DNA from: Oscillospiraceae bacterium | Lineage (GTDB): Bacteria; Bacillota; Clostridia; Oscillospirales; Ruminococcaceae | DNA: 64,000 nucleotides | Assembly (NCBI GenBank): GCA_021201235.1 | Contig: JAJQFI010000020.1 | Coordinates: forward strand, 62,001-126,000 | Direction of reading: 5' to 3' | Notes under the pieces: generated by a model | Seen by the model: the letters and a program-made list of their open reading frames with translations, nothing else | Database searches by the model: none | Told to the model about the DNA's origin: nothing | Made by a program: the position numbers and the translations under genes | Shown here: piece by piece, positions 46,099 to 53,731 of the stretch | How positions within the stretch are numbered: position 1 is the stretch's first letter | How the letters are laid out: each line of letters opens with the position of its first letter

Positions 46099-46154
46099 TT
46101 GATAACCTATACCCGTATGAGTATAATATAAGCTACAGATACCCGTATGGGTAT
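46099..46154 (+). promoter_or_regulatory. Metal-ATPase promoter with two CsoR-type operators
   Basis: TTGATA (46099-46104), 17-bp spacer, TATAAT (46122-46127). Operators: ATACCCGTATGAGTAT (46109-46124) over the spacer and -10, and the perfect palindrome ATACCCGTATGGGTAT (46139-46154) downstream of the start point, centres 30 bp apart. They match the known CsoR consensus TACCC-N-TA-N-GGGTA. Metal binding by CsoR should release the promoter. Confidence 0.85.
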
Positions 46155-46178
46155 ATTTCTGATACAAAGAGGTGCTTT

Positions 46179-48053
46179 ATGATTAAAAATGCTATGAACA
46201 AGCTTGAATCAGTGCTCGCTATCGGCGGAACCAAGAAAGACATCGCACTGTTGACGATTTCGGGAGTATCGCTTATACTGAGCCTTGTTGGGCTTCCCCT
46301 GCCGTTTGACATTGCTTGGGTGGCGATAATCCTTTGCGGGATTCCGATAATTCTTGAGGCGATAATCGGCTTGGTAACCGAGTTCGACATCAAAGCTGAT
46401 GTTCTCGTTTCGCTCGCTCTTGTCGCTTCCGTTCTCATCGGGGAGACCTTTGCGGCGGGAGAGGTCGCATTCATCATGCAGTTGGGCGGGCTCCTTGAAG
46501 AGCTCACCGTTGCGAAGGCAAGAGCCGGTATTGAGCGGCTCGTCAGACTCACTCCGCAGACGGCAAGGGTTATTTCGAGCGATTCCGAGCGGATAATTCC
46601 CTCCGAAGAGGTTTCGGTCGATGATATCCTGAGAGTACTGCCCGGGGAAATAATTCCCGTCGACGGAGTCATCATTTCTGGGCAAACATCAATTAATCAG
46701 GCTGTGATGACGGGCGAATCGCTTCCCGTGGACAAGACAGTGGGCGACGAAGTTTCAAGCGGAACTGTGAACCAGTTCGGAGCATTCGACATGAGAGCCA
46801 CAAAAGTCGGCTCGGACAGCTCGATTCAACGGCTCATCCGACTTGTGCAATCGGCAGATGCCGGAAAAGCGAAGATTGTCGGGCTTGCCGACAGGTGGGT
46901 GACGTGGATTGTCATAATTGCACTCGTGAGTGCGGCTCTGACCTGGGCGATAAGCGGAGAAATTCTGAGGGCGGTTACAATACTTGTTGTCTTCTGCCCG
47001 TGTGCTCTTGTTTTGGCGACACCAACGGCGATTATGGCGGCAATCGGCAACGCCACGAAGCACGGTTTCTTGGTCAAAGAGGGCGACGCCCTCGAACGGC
47101 TCGCCGGTGTAACCGTTGCGACTTTTGATAAGACGGGAACTCTCACCTACGGAACGCCGACCGTTTCGGCTTCGGAAAGCCTTCGGGAAGGCTACTCTGA
47201 CGAAGATATTCTCAGGCTCTGCGCCTCTGCGGAGCAGATGTCCGAGCATCCTCTCGGAAGAGCAATCGTGAATTCATACGGTGGCGGGCTTCCCGCTTGC
47301 GAAGAATTTTCGATGCTCCCGGGTCGCGGTGTTCAAGCCGAAGTGAACGGGCAGAGAATTCTTGCCGGTAATAAGGAAATGCTCACAGAGGCAAATATAA
47401 ATCTTAACGAAGCCACAACCGCCGAAGCCGAAAAATATCTCAAAACCGGTTGCACGGTCATATATGTCGCAAGCGAGAGCGAAATCCTCGGGCTTATTGC
47501 CCTTTCCGATACGGTTCGGGAAGAAAGCAGGAGCATGCTTGACAGCCTCAAGACCTTGGGTGTGAAGCCGGTTCTCCTTACGGGCGACAACAAAAATACC
47601 GCCGAAGCGGTATCTCATAGTCTTGGAATAGATAAAGTATACTCCGAATGTCTGCCGGAAGACAAGCTCAGGATAATCGGTGAGCTTCAAGCCGGCGGTG
47701 ACAAGGTTCTCATGCTCGGCGACGGCGTGAACGACGCACCGTCACTCAAGAAAGCCGATGTCGGGATTGCGATGGGCGGCATCGGGAGCGACATTGCCGT
47801 CGATGCCGCCGACATAGCCCTCGTCGGCGACGACCTCTCGGAGCTTCCCCGCCTCGTCGCCCTCTCGAAGCGGATGATGAGAACCATCAAACTGAATCTC
47901 ACATTTTCAATGACCCTGAATGTCGTTGCGATAATCTTAGCCATCATCGGCACCCTTAACCCCGTCGTCGGCGCACTTGTCCATAATGCCGGGTTGGTGC
48001 TGGTTATTGTTAATTCTGCTCTTTTACTCGGTTTTTCTCCTCGAGCTTCGTAA
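46179..48053 (+). CDS. Heavy-metal P1B-type ATPase lacking an N-terminal metal-binding domain
   Basis: A 624-residue metal exporter. Visible: TGESLPVDK (actuator), the membrane metal site CPC in FCPCALVLATPTA, phosphorylation site DKTGTLTYG, SEHPLGR, and GDGVNDAPS. No HMA (CxxC) domain precedes the membrane region. The last helix has VHNAGLVLVIVNSALLL. CPC plus the CsoR operator suggests copper, but the last-helix residues look more like the zinc/cadmium branch, so the metal is left open. Its 3' end overlaps convergent rpiB by 44 bases. Confidence 0.9.
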   Translation: MIKNAMNKLESVLAIGGTKKDIALLTISGVSLILSLVGLPLPFDIAWVAIILCGIPIILEAIIGLVTEFDIKADVLVSLALVASVLIGETFAAGEVAFIMQLGGLLEELTVAKARAGIERLVRLTPQTARVISSDSERIIPSEEVSVDDILRVLPGEIIPVDGVIISGQTSINQAVMTGESLPVDKTVGDEVSSGTVNQFGAFDMRATKVGSDSSIQRLIRLVQSADAGKAKIVGLADRWVTWIVIIALVSAALTWAISGEILRAVTILVVFCPCALVLATPTAIMAAIGNATKHGFLVKEGDALERLAGVTVATFDKTGTLTYGTPTVSASESLREGYSDEDILRLCASAEQMSEHPLGRAIVNSYGGGLPACEEFSMLPGRGVQAEVNGQRILAGNKEMLTEANINLNEATTAEAEKYLKTGCTVIYVASESEILGLIALSDTVREESRSMLDSLKTLGVKPVLLTGDNKNTAEAVSHSLGIDKVYSECLPEDKLRIIGELQAGGDKVLMLGDGVNDAPSLKKADVGIAMGGIGSDIAVDAADIALVGDDLSELPRLVALSKRMMRTIKLNLTFSMTLNVVAIILAIIGTLNPVVGALVHNAGLVLVIVNSALLLGFSPRAS

Positions 48054-48471
48054 TCAGTTCCACCCTTCTCTGATGCCGTCCACCTTCGAATTCGGTGGTC
48101 AGGAACAGGTCGACGAGCTCGTTGGCGAGACCGGGTCCGACTACCCTGCCGCCGAGGCAGAGGGCGTTGGCGTCGTTATGGAGGCGGGTGTATTTCGCCG
48201 AGAAGGCGTCCGAGCAGGCACAGGCACGGATGCCGTTAATCTTGTTCGCCGCTATCGAGATGCCGATGCCGGTGCCACAGATTAGGATTGCTCTGTCCAC
48301 GGCGCCATTCACGACCTCCTTGCAGACCATCTCCGCCGCATCGGGATAATCAATCTTCTCCCCGACGGCGACGCCATAATCGATATAGTCGACACCGATT
48401 TCATCAAGGTGCTTCACAATCTCCATCTTGAGCTCCGCACCTGCGTGGTCATTTCCGATTCCTATCTTCAT
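48010..48471 (-). CDS. rpiB: Ribose-5-phosphate isomerase B
   Basis: A 153-residue enzyme of the LacAB/RpiB family converting ribulose- and ribose-5-phosphate. MKIGIGNDHAG start, catalytic Cys in ILICGTGIGISIAANK, and HNDANALCLGGRVVG are the family motifs. ATG at 48471 is preferred over 48480 from family alignment. It is the last gene of dCMP deaminase-tsaE-tsaB-rpiB and ends inside the convergent ATPase gene. Confidence 0.94.
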   Translation of the reverse strand: MKIGIGNDHAGAELKMEIVKHLDEIGVDYIDYGVAVGEKIDYPDAAEMVCKEVVNGAVDRAILICGTGIGISIAANKINGIRACACSDAFSAKYTRLHNDANALCLGGRVVGPGLANELVDLFLTTEFEGGRHQRRVELITKLEEKNRVKEQN

Positions 48472-48476
48472 AATAA

Positions 48477-49169
48477 TCACCTTTCTTGTAAATCTTTTTC
48501 TGCCTTAGTAATCTGCAAATATCTTACCCGTAAATCCTCCGCACTCCCCGCTTCATCCAAGTGGGATAGAGCCGCGGAGATTACGCCTGTTGCCTGTTGG
48601 AGGCGGTTCTGGACAGGGGCAAGGCGCACACGGTCTTCCTCCGCGAAGAGCTTCGCCTTTATGTCCTCGGCGCAGTCGCCGGTAAGGATGATGTCGCCCG
48701 GGGTCTTGTCCGCAAGAGCTTTCACGGCATCATAGCCGGTGACGTCGTCGGGCTTGACGGTTGCCAGCCTTTCGCCGTCGGAAGAATACGCTCCGAAATA
48801 GACCACCTCGGGGCGAGCTTTCATCAGCGAGAATATCGTGCCCTTCGCCGCTTCGGAATTTGCCGCAAGGGCTTCGAGGGTCGAGATTCCGACGCACCTG
48901 CCGCCCGTGGCGCAGAGCCCCTTCACAAGTGCAACGCCGATTCGGAGTCCCGTATAGGACCCGGGACCGTTCGAGACGGCGATCAAGTCTATGTCCGAAA
49001 TTTCAAGCTCCGTGTCATTAAGAAGCCGCTCGATGAACGGCAGGATTACCTGAGAATGGGTTAGCTTTGTATAAACTGTCGTCTGTCCGAGAATGATTCC
49101 GTCACGATAAACGGCGCAGGAGGCTGTTTTGCCGGAGGTATCAATGCCCAATATTGTCAAATCTGTCAT
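48477..49169 (-). CDS. tsaB: tRNA threonylcarbamoyladenosine complex subunit TsaB
   Basis: A 230-residue ASKHA-fold protein. It begins LTILGIDTSGKTASCAV and contains SNGPGSYTGLRIGVALVKGL, diagnostic for TsaB. TsaB is the inactive partner of TsaD in t6A37 synthesis on ANN-decoding tRNAs. The start overlaps tsaE by 29 bases. TsaD is not in the window. Confidence 0.95.
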   Translation of the reverse strand: MTDLTILGIDTSGKTASCAVYRDGIILGQTTVYTKLTHSQVILPFIERLLNDTELEISDIDLIAVSNGPGSYTGLRIGVALVKGLCATGGRCVGISTLEALAANSEAAKGTIFSLMKARPEVVYFGAYSSDGERLATVKPDDVTGYDAVKALADKTPGDIILTGDCAEDIKAKLFAEEDRVRLAPVQNRLQQATGVISAALSHLDEAGSAEDLRVRYLQITKAEKDLQER

Positions 49170-49590
49170 CTCCGATTATTGTTATCTTTCGGGAACTCTC
49201 CCCCGTCACTTCGAAATCAATGATGATCGTGTTCTCGGGGAGTTCAGAGGCTATATTCTCGCTCCATTCTATTGCCAGAACGGCATCGCTCTCCAAGTAA
49301 TCATAGAAGCCGATAGATTCGAGCTCATCCGAATCCGCAATCCTGTACATGTCGAAGTGATAAAGAGGCGTTTTTTTGGGCTCGGAATACTCGTTGACGA
49401 TTGCGAACGTCGGACTGCTCACGTCGTCCCGAAGCCCCAAGCCGACCGCCAAGCCATGGGTAAACGTGGTTTTCCCGGCGCCGAGCCCTCCGCGAAAAGC
49501 GACAACGTCGCCGCCGTGAAGGAGACTGCCCACAGCCGAGCCGAGAGACACAGTCTCGTCAGCCGAATTTGTTTCAAAAATCCTTGTCAT
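49141..49590 (-). CDS. tsaE: tRNA threonylcarbamoyladenosine ATPase TsaE
   Basis: A 149-residue P-loop ATPase that resets the TsaBD complex. Walker A GGLGAGKTTF, TSPTFAIVNEY and HFDMYRI are the TsaE motifs. The ATG directly follows the stop codon of the deaminase gene with no gap. Confidence 0.95.
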   Translation of the reverse strand: MTRIFETNSADETVSLGSAVGSLLHGGDVVAFRGGLGAGKTTFTHGLAVGLGLRDDVSSPTFAIVNEYSEPKKTPLYHFDMYRIADSDELESIGFYDYLESDAVLAIEWSENIASELPENTIIIDFEVTGESSRKITIIGDDRFDNIGH

Positions 49591-50076
49591 TCAGTATCCG
49601 AACTTTCCTTCTATCGAGTCGTCGTTCATTATCCAATCGAAAACGTCGATTACGCGATAATTTTCGTCGTCATCGCGGATTATGACCCGCTCGATTCCGG
49701 CATTGATTACGACACGCTTGCACATCGAGCAACACGACGAATTCCTTATGTATTCGCCGGTGGAGACTTCCCTTCCGCAGAGATAGAGCGACGCGCCAAT
49801 CATGCTTTCACGAGGTGCGTTGATGATGGCGTTCATCTCGGCATGGACCGAACGGCAAAGCTCGTATCTTTCGCCTCTCGGGATGTTGAGCTGTGTGCGG
49901 ACGCAGTAGCCGAGATCCGAACAGTTCTTTCTGCCTCTCGGTGCTCCGACATAGCCGGTCGATATAATCTGGTCGTTTTTGACGATTACCGCACCGTATC
50001 TCCTCCTCAGGCAGGTTCCCCTTTCGGAAACCGCATCGGCGATGTCGAGGTAATAATTAATCTTGTCTCTACGCAT
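49591..50076 (-). CDS. Deoxycytidylate deaminase family protein
   Basis: A 161-residue zinc deaminase starting MRRDKINYYLDIADAV at 50076 (AGAGGAG upstream). Zinc site: HAEMNAIIN with catalytic Glu, and CCSMC in place of the usual PCxxC. A cysteine pair (CSDLGYC) in the insert before it may bind a second metal, as in T4-like dCMP deaminases. It converts dCMP to dUMP for thymidylate synthesis. First gene of the tsaE-tsaB-rpiB operon. Confidence 0.85.
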   Translation of the reverse strand: MRRDKINYYLDIADAVSERGTCLRRRYGAVIVKNDQIISTGYVGAPRGRKNCSDLGYCVRTQLNIPRGERYELCRSVHAEMNAIINAPRESMIGASLYLCGREVSTGEYIRNSSCCSMCKRVVINAGIERVIIRDDDENYRVIDVFDWIMNDDSIEGKFGY

Positions 50077-50147
50077 GGTATCGCTCCTCTCCGGGTAATT
50101 CTTTATTATAGTGTAGCACATTTCGGGGAGATATGCAAGAGGTAATC

Positions 50148-50208
50148 GCGCTTCGCGCGCCCTCTCAGTCGCCTTCAGCGACAGCTCCCCCAAAACGGGG
50201 GAGCCTTA
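50148..50208. repeat. Palindromic repeat, family A (diverged half copy)
   Basis: GCGCTTCGCGCGC, then CCTCTCAGTC and GCTCCCCCAAAACGGGGGAGC, colinear with the reverse complement of one half of the complete element at 21398-21508 (CCCTCAGTC, GCGCTTCGCGC, GCTCCCCTTTCAGGGGAGC, in slightly different order). The hairpin lies upstream of the dCMP deaminase gene. Confidence 0.6.
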
Positions 50209-50265
50209 GAAGAGCTCTTTTGTGTGAAATCAATATGAAATACGAACGAAATCTCAAAATTACTC

Positions 50266-50294
50266 TTGAAAATTGAGCAGATAGAGGGTATAAT
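50266..50294 (+). promoter_or_regulatory. Promoter of rsmE
   Basis: TTGAAA (50266-50271), 17-bp spacer, TATAAT (50289-50294). Confidence 0.82.
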
Positions 50295-50334
50295 TTATTC
50301 GTAAGAAAAGCGATTTTATTGGAAAGGGAAAATA

Positions 50335-51054
50335 ATGCCGAGATTTTTTGCTTCTCAGCCGCCGCAGAGCGGTATCATAGCCATCGACGGGGCTGATGCT
50401 CAGCACATCGGAAAGTCGCTTCGGATGGCTGTCGGGGACGAACTCACCGTCTGCCGCGACGGGGTCGATTATCAATGTGAGATTATCGGGATAACCCATG
50501 AGGACGTGACTCTGAAGGTCATCGGCGAATCGCCTTCAAGCGAGCCGAATATCGAGCTGACGCTCTTTATGGCAGTGCCGAAGCTTGACAAGCTTGAGCT
50601 CATCGTTCAGAAATCGGTTGAACTGGGAACAGTCCGGATTTGTCCGGTGCTGACGAAGAGATGCGTTTCCCGCCCCGATAACGAGCGATTCAAATCGAAG
50701 CGCGAACGTCTGCAGAAGATAGCTCTTGAGGCGGCGAAGCAGTCGGGGCGAGGGATTATCCCCGAGGTTTCGGACATAATGAGCTTTGACGAATGCCTGA
50801 AAGAGATTGCGGCGATGGACTTGGGAATAGTCTGCTACGAAAAAGGCGGGGTCAGTCTCAAGGACATAGATATCCCCGAAAGGTCGAAAATCGGGCTCTT
50901 TATCGGCTCAGAGGGTGGATTTGAGCCGTCGGAGATTGAAAAGCTCGAGGAAAGTGGAGTAAAAAAAGTCTGGCTCGGAGACAGGATTCTAAGATGCGAG
51001 ACCGCACCGATTGCGGCGACCGCCATTATCATGTTTTTGACCGGTAATATGTAA
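50335..51054 (+). CDS. rsmE: 16S rRNA (uracil-1498-N3)-methyltransferase
   Basis: A 239-residue SPOUT methyltransferase. N-terminal PUA-like domain (DAQHIGKSLRMAVGD) and C-terminal knot with FIGSEGGFEPSEIE and LGDRILRCETAPIAA, the AdoMet-binding motifs of RsmE. GGAAAGGG precedes the ATG. In many Clostridia it follows prmA; here it stands alone. Confidence 0.95.
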   Translation: MPRFFASQPPQSGIIAIDGADAQHIGKSLRMAVGDELTVCRDGVDYQCEIIGITHEDVTLKVIGESPSSEPNIELTLFMAVPKLDKLELIVQKSVELGTVRICPVLTKRCVSRPDNERFKSKRERLQKIALEAAKQSGRGIIPEVSDIMSFDECLKEIAAMDLGIVCYEKGGVSLKDIDIPERSKIGLFIGSEGGFEPSEIEKLEESGVKKVWLGDRILRCETAPIAATAIIMFLTGNM

Positions 51055-51061
51055 ATGGGTA

Positions 51062-51090
51062 TTGCATTTTTCTCAAATGTGTGCTATATT
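51062..51090 (+). promoter_or_regulatory. Promoter of the Cys/Asp-rich protein gene
   Basis: TTGCAT (51062-51067), 17-bp spacer, TATATT (51085-51090). Confidence 0.68.
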
Positions 51091-51123
51091 AAACTTAAGA
51101 AAAACTGAAGGAGATGTTTTCAG

Positions 51124-51747
51124 ATGGGTAATGTATTTAAAATAGCTATTGGAATAGGTGCGGCTGCTGCCGCTGCTGCTCTCGGCTTTGCCCTTGCAAA
51201 GAAGGTTCGCGATGACGAGAAAATCGACGACACCGAGGATTTCGAGGGTCTTGACGACGTAGATACCTGCGATTGTGAGGACTGCGAGGCTTGGGACGGC
51301 GAGGACTGCACCTGCGATCATGCCTGCGAAAAGGACGAGGATGATGAAGAGTGCGACGACGAGTGCGAATGCGACGAATGTGACGACGATGAGTGCGACT
51401 GCGACTGCGACGAATGCGAAGGTCACGGTCAGGACATCTCCGAGGCAGTCAACAGTATCGTTGACGGCGTCATGAGCGGAATTGTCATTGCCGCCGACAA
51501 AGCGAGCGAGTGGGCTTCCGTCATTGCCGACAAGGTCGCCGAGAAGCTCGAGGAGCGTCACGAGATGGAGTACACCATCGAGTGGGACGACGATGACGAG
51601 GATGAAGACGAACACGAGGACGAAAAGCCCGACGTTCCCGAGTCCGTGGACGAAACCCTGAAAGCCGCCGCAGAGGTTGCCGAGGACATTCAGGAAGCCG
51701 TCGAGGACATCAATGTTCATGACGACGGGACGCATACCGAAGGTTGA
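51124..51747 (+). CDS. Membrane-anchored Cys/Asp/Glu-rich protein of unknown function
   Basis: A 207-residue protein: one N-terminal alanine-rich transmembrane segment (residues 4-26, GIGAAAAAAALGFALAKKV), then a strongly acidic stretch with 14 cysteines between residues 49 and 98, mostly in DC/EC and CxxC spacings, then a helical segment (ISEAVNSIVDGVMSGIVIAAD, about 105-145) and a second acidic tail. No family is recognised. The cysteine-aspartate composition suggests metal binding. AAGGAG ribosome-binding site, own promoter, own terminator. Confidence 0.72.
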   Translation: MGNVFKIAIGIGAAAAAAALGFALAKKVRDDEKIDDTEDFEGLDDVDTCDCEDCEAWDGEDCTCDHACEKDEDDEECDDECECDECDDDECDCDCDECEGHGQDISEAVNSIVDGVMSGIVIAADKASEWASVIADKVAEKLEERHEMEYTIEWDDDDEDEDEHEDEKPDVPESVDETLKAAAEVAEDIQEAVEDINVHDDGTHTEG

Positions 51748-51764
51748 TTTCGAAATAGCATAAT

Positions 51765-51802
51765 TTTTGAGCCCCCGTTCTTCTGAGTGGGGGCTCTTTT
51801 TA
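51765..51802. terminator. Bidirectional terminator between the Cys-rich gene and dinB
   Basis: Stem GAGCCCCC (51769-51776) / GGGGGCTC (51789-51796), TTTTT after it on plus and AAAAATTATG before it, giving a weaker U-run on minus. Confidence 0.88.
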
Positions 51803-53023
51803 TCTCCTCAGATTTGTAAACACATTTATCTTCTCCTGTCCGAGGTAGAGGTCGTTCTTGAGCCTTGCTGGGTAGATTATGTCGTTGCCGAAGCGTTGTC
51901 TCAGGTTGTCCGAGACCTGACTCAGGGTTTCCTGACGGTCTATCTTCTCGCAGTCGGAGAAGACGGAGTATTGCTTGCCCTCGTCATAGTTAAGAAGGCT
52001 TATCCCCCTTATGCCGACCGAGCGGACAGGGAGATTCCAGTCGAAGTGCTCACGGAAGAGCTTGAAGCCCTCCTTCGCCAAGGGCAGTGCCGAGCAGAGG
52101 GGATATTCGAGCTTCGCCTGATACTCCCGATACGAGAGGTCGTTCGTCTTCACCGAAATTGACACCCCGCCGGTGCAGAGGCGGTCGCGTCTCATACGGC
52201 GGCAGACATCCTCGGACAGCGAGAGCATCACCTGCCAGACCTGCTCGTCCGAATGCAAGTCCTGCCGGAGGGTCGTCGAATTGCCGACCGACTTCGGAAC
52301 CGGCGCATAGCCGATTTCGTGCACAGGCTCGTTGTCGAGCTCGTTGACCGCCCGCCAGAGGCTAAGCCCTGTCTTGCCGAGCCTTCTTTCAAGAAGCTCC
52401 GGGTCTGTCTCTGCCAAGTCCCCGAGGGTGAGAATCCCGAGATTTTGGAGCTTTTTCATCGTACTTGAGCCGATGCCGACCATCTCGTCCGCCGCCAGAG
52501 GATAAATCATCTCGCGATAGTGCTCCGGCTCCAGAACCGTGACGGCGTCCGGCTTTTTCATGTCCGAGCCGAGCTTGGCAAGGATTTTCGAGAAGCTCAC
52601 GCCGACCGAAATCGTCAAGCCCGTTTCCCTCTTCACCGCCTCCTTGATTTCATAGGCGATATCCTCGCTCGAGCCGAAGAGGATGTGCGAGCCGGTCACG
52701 TCGAGCCAGCACTCGTCAATTCCGAACGGCTCCACGAGGTCGGTATACCTTGCGTAAATCGCCCGCACCTGCTTCGAGATTTCGCTGTAGACGTGCATCC
52801 GGGGCGGGACTATCGTGAGATTCGGGCACTTCTCCTTCGCCTCCCAGATAGCCTCGCCGGTCTTGACACCGAAGGATTTTGCGATATAATCTTTAGCGAG
52901 GACTATCCCCGCCCTGTCCTCGACGCTCCCGCAAACTGCCACCGGCTTTCCCCGCAGAGAAGGATTGTCCCGGATCTCCACCGAGGCGTAAAAATTATTC
53001 AGATCACAATGAAGTATGTCCAT
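51800..53023 (-). CDS. dinB: DNA polymerase IV
   Basis: A 407-residue Y-family translesion polymerase. ATG 53023 (MDILHCDLNNFYASVE) lies 8 bases after GGAGG; a TTG two codons earlier is too close. Catalytic acids are in DLNNFYASVE and GIDECWLDVTGSH; thumb HhH GIGSSTMKKLQNLGI; little finger KSVGNSTT. Family length is normal. The leader holds a LexA-like box, so SOS control is expected. Confidence 0.95.
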   Translation of the reverse strand: MDILHCDLNNFYASVEIRDNPSLRGKPVAVCGSVEDRAGIVLAKDYIAKSFGVKTGEAIWEAKEKCPNLTIVPPRMHVYSEISKQVRAIYARYTDLVEPFGIDECWLDVTGSHILFGSSEDIAYEIKEAVKRETGLTISVGVSFSKILAKLGSDMKKPDAVTVLEPEHYREMIYPLAADEMVGIGSSTMKKLQNLGILTLGDLAETDPELLERRLGKTGLSLWRAVNELDNEPVHEIGYAPVPKSVGNSTTLRQDLHSDEQVWQVMLSLSEDVCRRMRRDRLCTGGVSISVKTNDLSYREYQAKLEYPLCSALPLAKEGFKLFREHFDWNLPVRSVGIRGISLLNYDEGKQYSVFSDCEKIDRQETLSQVSDNLRQRFGNDIIYPARLKNDLYLGQEKINVFTNLRR

Positions 53024-53035
53024 TCTCAAGCCCTC

Positions 53036-53091
53036 CGAACTTTCGTTCCTAACTTTTGTTTCATCATAACACGTTTGTTCGGAGTTGTAAA
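53036..53091 (-). promoter_or_regulatory. dinB promoter with LexA-like operator
   Basis: On minus TTTACA (53086-53091), 17-bp spacer, TATGAT (53063-53068). CGAACTTTCGTTCC at 53036-53049 matches the Gram-positive LexA box CGAAC-N4-GTTCG in 9 of 10 specified positions, and lies between the start point and the ribosome-binding site. A weaker half-match (GTTCG, 53077-53081) lies in the spacer. Confidence 0.72.
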
Positions 53092-53103
53092 GAGAAATTT
53101 TTT

Positions 53104-53151
53104 GAATCCAACCGCAAAAATTCTGTGTCTATAAGTATGAAAACGTTTTCA
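53104..53151 (+). promoter_or_regulatory. ECF-type promoter 1 with cre-like palindrome
   Basis: -35 GAATCC (53104-53109), 15-bp gap, -10 GTGTCT (53125-53130), then after 7 bases the perfect palindrome TGAAAACGTTTTCA (53138-53151). Identical architecture to the second pair at 55638-55685. The palindrome satisfies the CcpA cre consensus TGWAANCGNTNWCA. Confidence 0.75.
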
Positions 53152-53176
53152 AATCAATTCGAAAGAGGTGATGGTG

Positions 53177-53731
53177 ATGATTGACGAAAGACGGCTCCTT
53201 GGGAGGCTTGCTTCGGGCGACGAGGAGGCTTTCCGGGAGATTGTTTCCGGCTACAGCCGCTATGTTTCCACGGTGATTGCAAATCAGCTCCGGGACTTCG
53301 AAAACACCACCGTCATCGAAGAGCTTTCGGCGGATGTGTTCTTTGAACTCTGGCGGAACCGCGAGAACCTCACCACTCCGCACCTTCGTGGCTGGCTCTC
53401 AGCCGTCGCGAGAAACAAGGCGAAGAACTACATACGCTCCCGGAAAATCGTCTGCGAAAGCCTTGACGACAGCATCGCCGAGAACATTATCGACCTCTCG
53501 GACGACTTTTCTGTTCTTGAAAAAGAAGAACAGGCAAAGGAAATCCGGCTTGCCATCGGGAAGCTCCGCAAGCCCGAGCGCGAGGTGCTCCTTCGGTACT
53601 ACTATTACAATCAGACGGTTGCAATTATCGCCGAAGAGACCGGCACGAACGTCGCCACCGTCAAGACAAGGCTTCAAAGAGGACGGGTTAGACTCAAAGA
53701 AATCTTAGAAAAGGGAGGCTTTTCAAAGTGA
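53177..53731 (+). CDS. ECF sigma-70 family RNA polymerase sigma factor 1
   Basis: A 184-residue sigma factor with region 2 (RYVSTVIANQLRDFENTTVIEELSADVFFELWRN) cited here by its core IEELSADVFFELW and region 4 (IAEETGTNVATVKTRLQRGR) by core TNVATVKTRLQRGR, the -10 and -35 recognition modules. ATG 53177 is best placed after AGAGGTG. The stop codon overlaps the GTG of the next gene by 4 bases. It probably transcribes its own operon from the promoter at 53104. Close paralogue of the protein at 55713. Confidence 0.92.
   Translation: MIDERRLLGRLASGDEEAFREIVSGYSRYVSTVIANQLRDFENTTVIEELSADVFFELWRNRENLTTPHLRGWLSAVARNKAKNYIRSRKIVCESLDDSIAENIIDLSDDFSVLEKEEQAKEIRLAIGKLRKPEREVLLRYYYYNQTVAIIAEETGTNVATVKTRLQRGRVRLKEILEKGGFSK

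Noticed and set aside
49129-50145. Long plus-strand open frame (338 codons)
   Set aside because: It runs antisense across tsaB, tsaE and the dCMP deaminase, all with clear motifs and overlapping starts.
51073-51735. Minus-strand frame rich in Val, Leu and Phe resembling a membrane protein
   Set aside because: It is the complement of the GAC/GAG-rich acidic gene; the apparent hydrophobicity is a codon-complement artefact.
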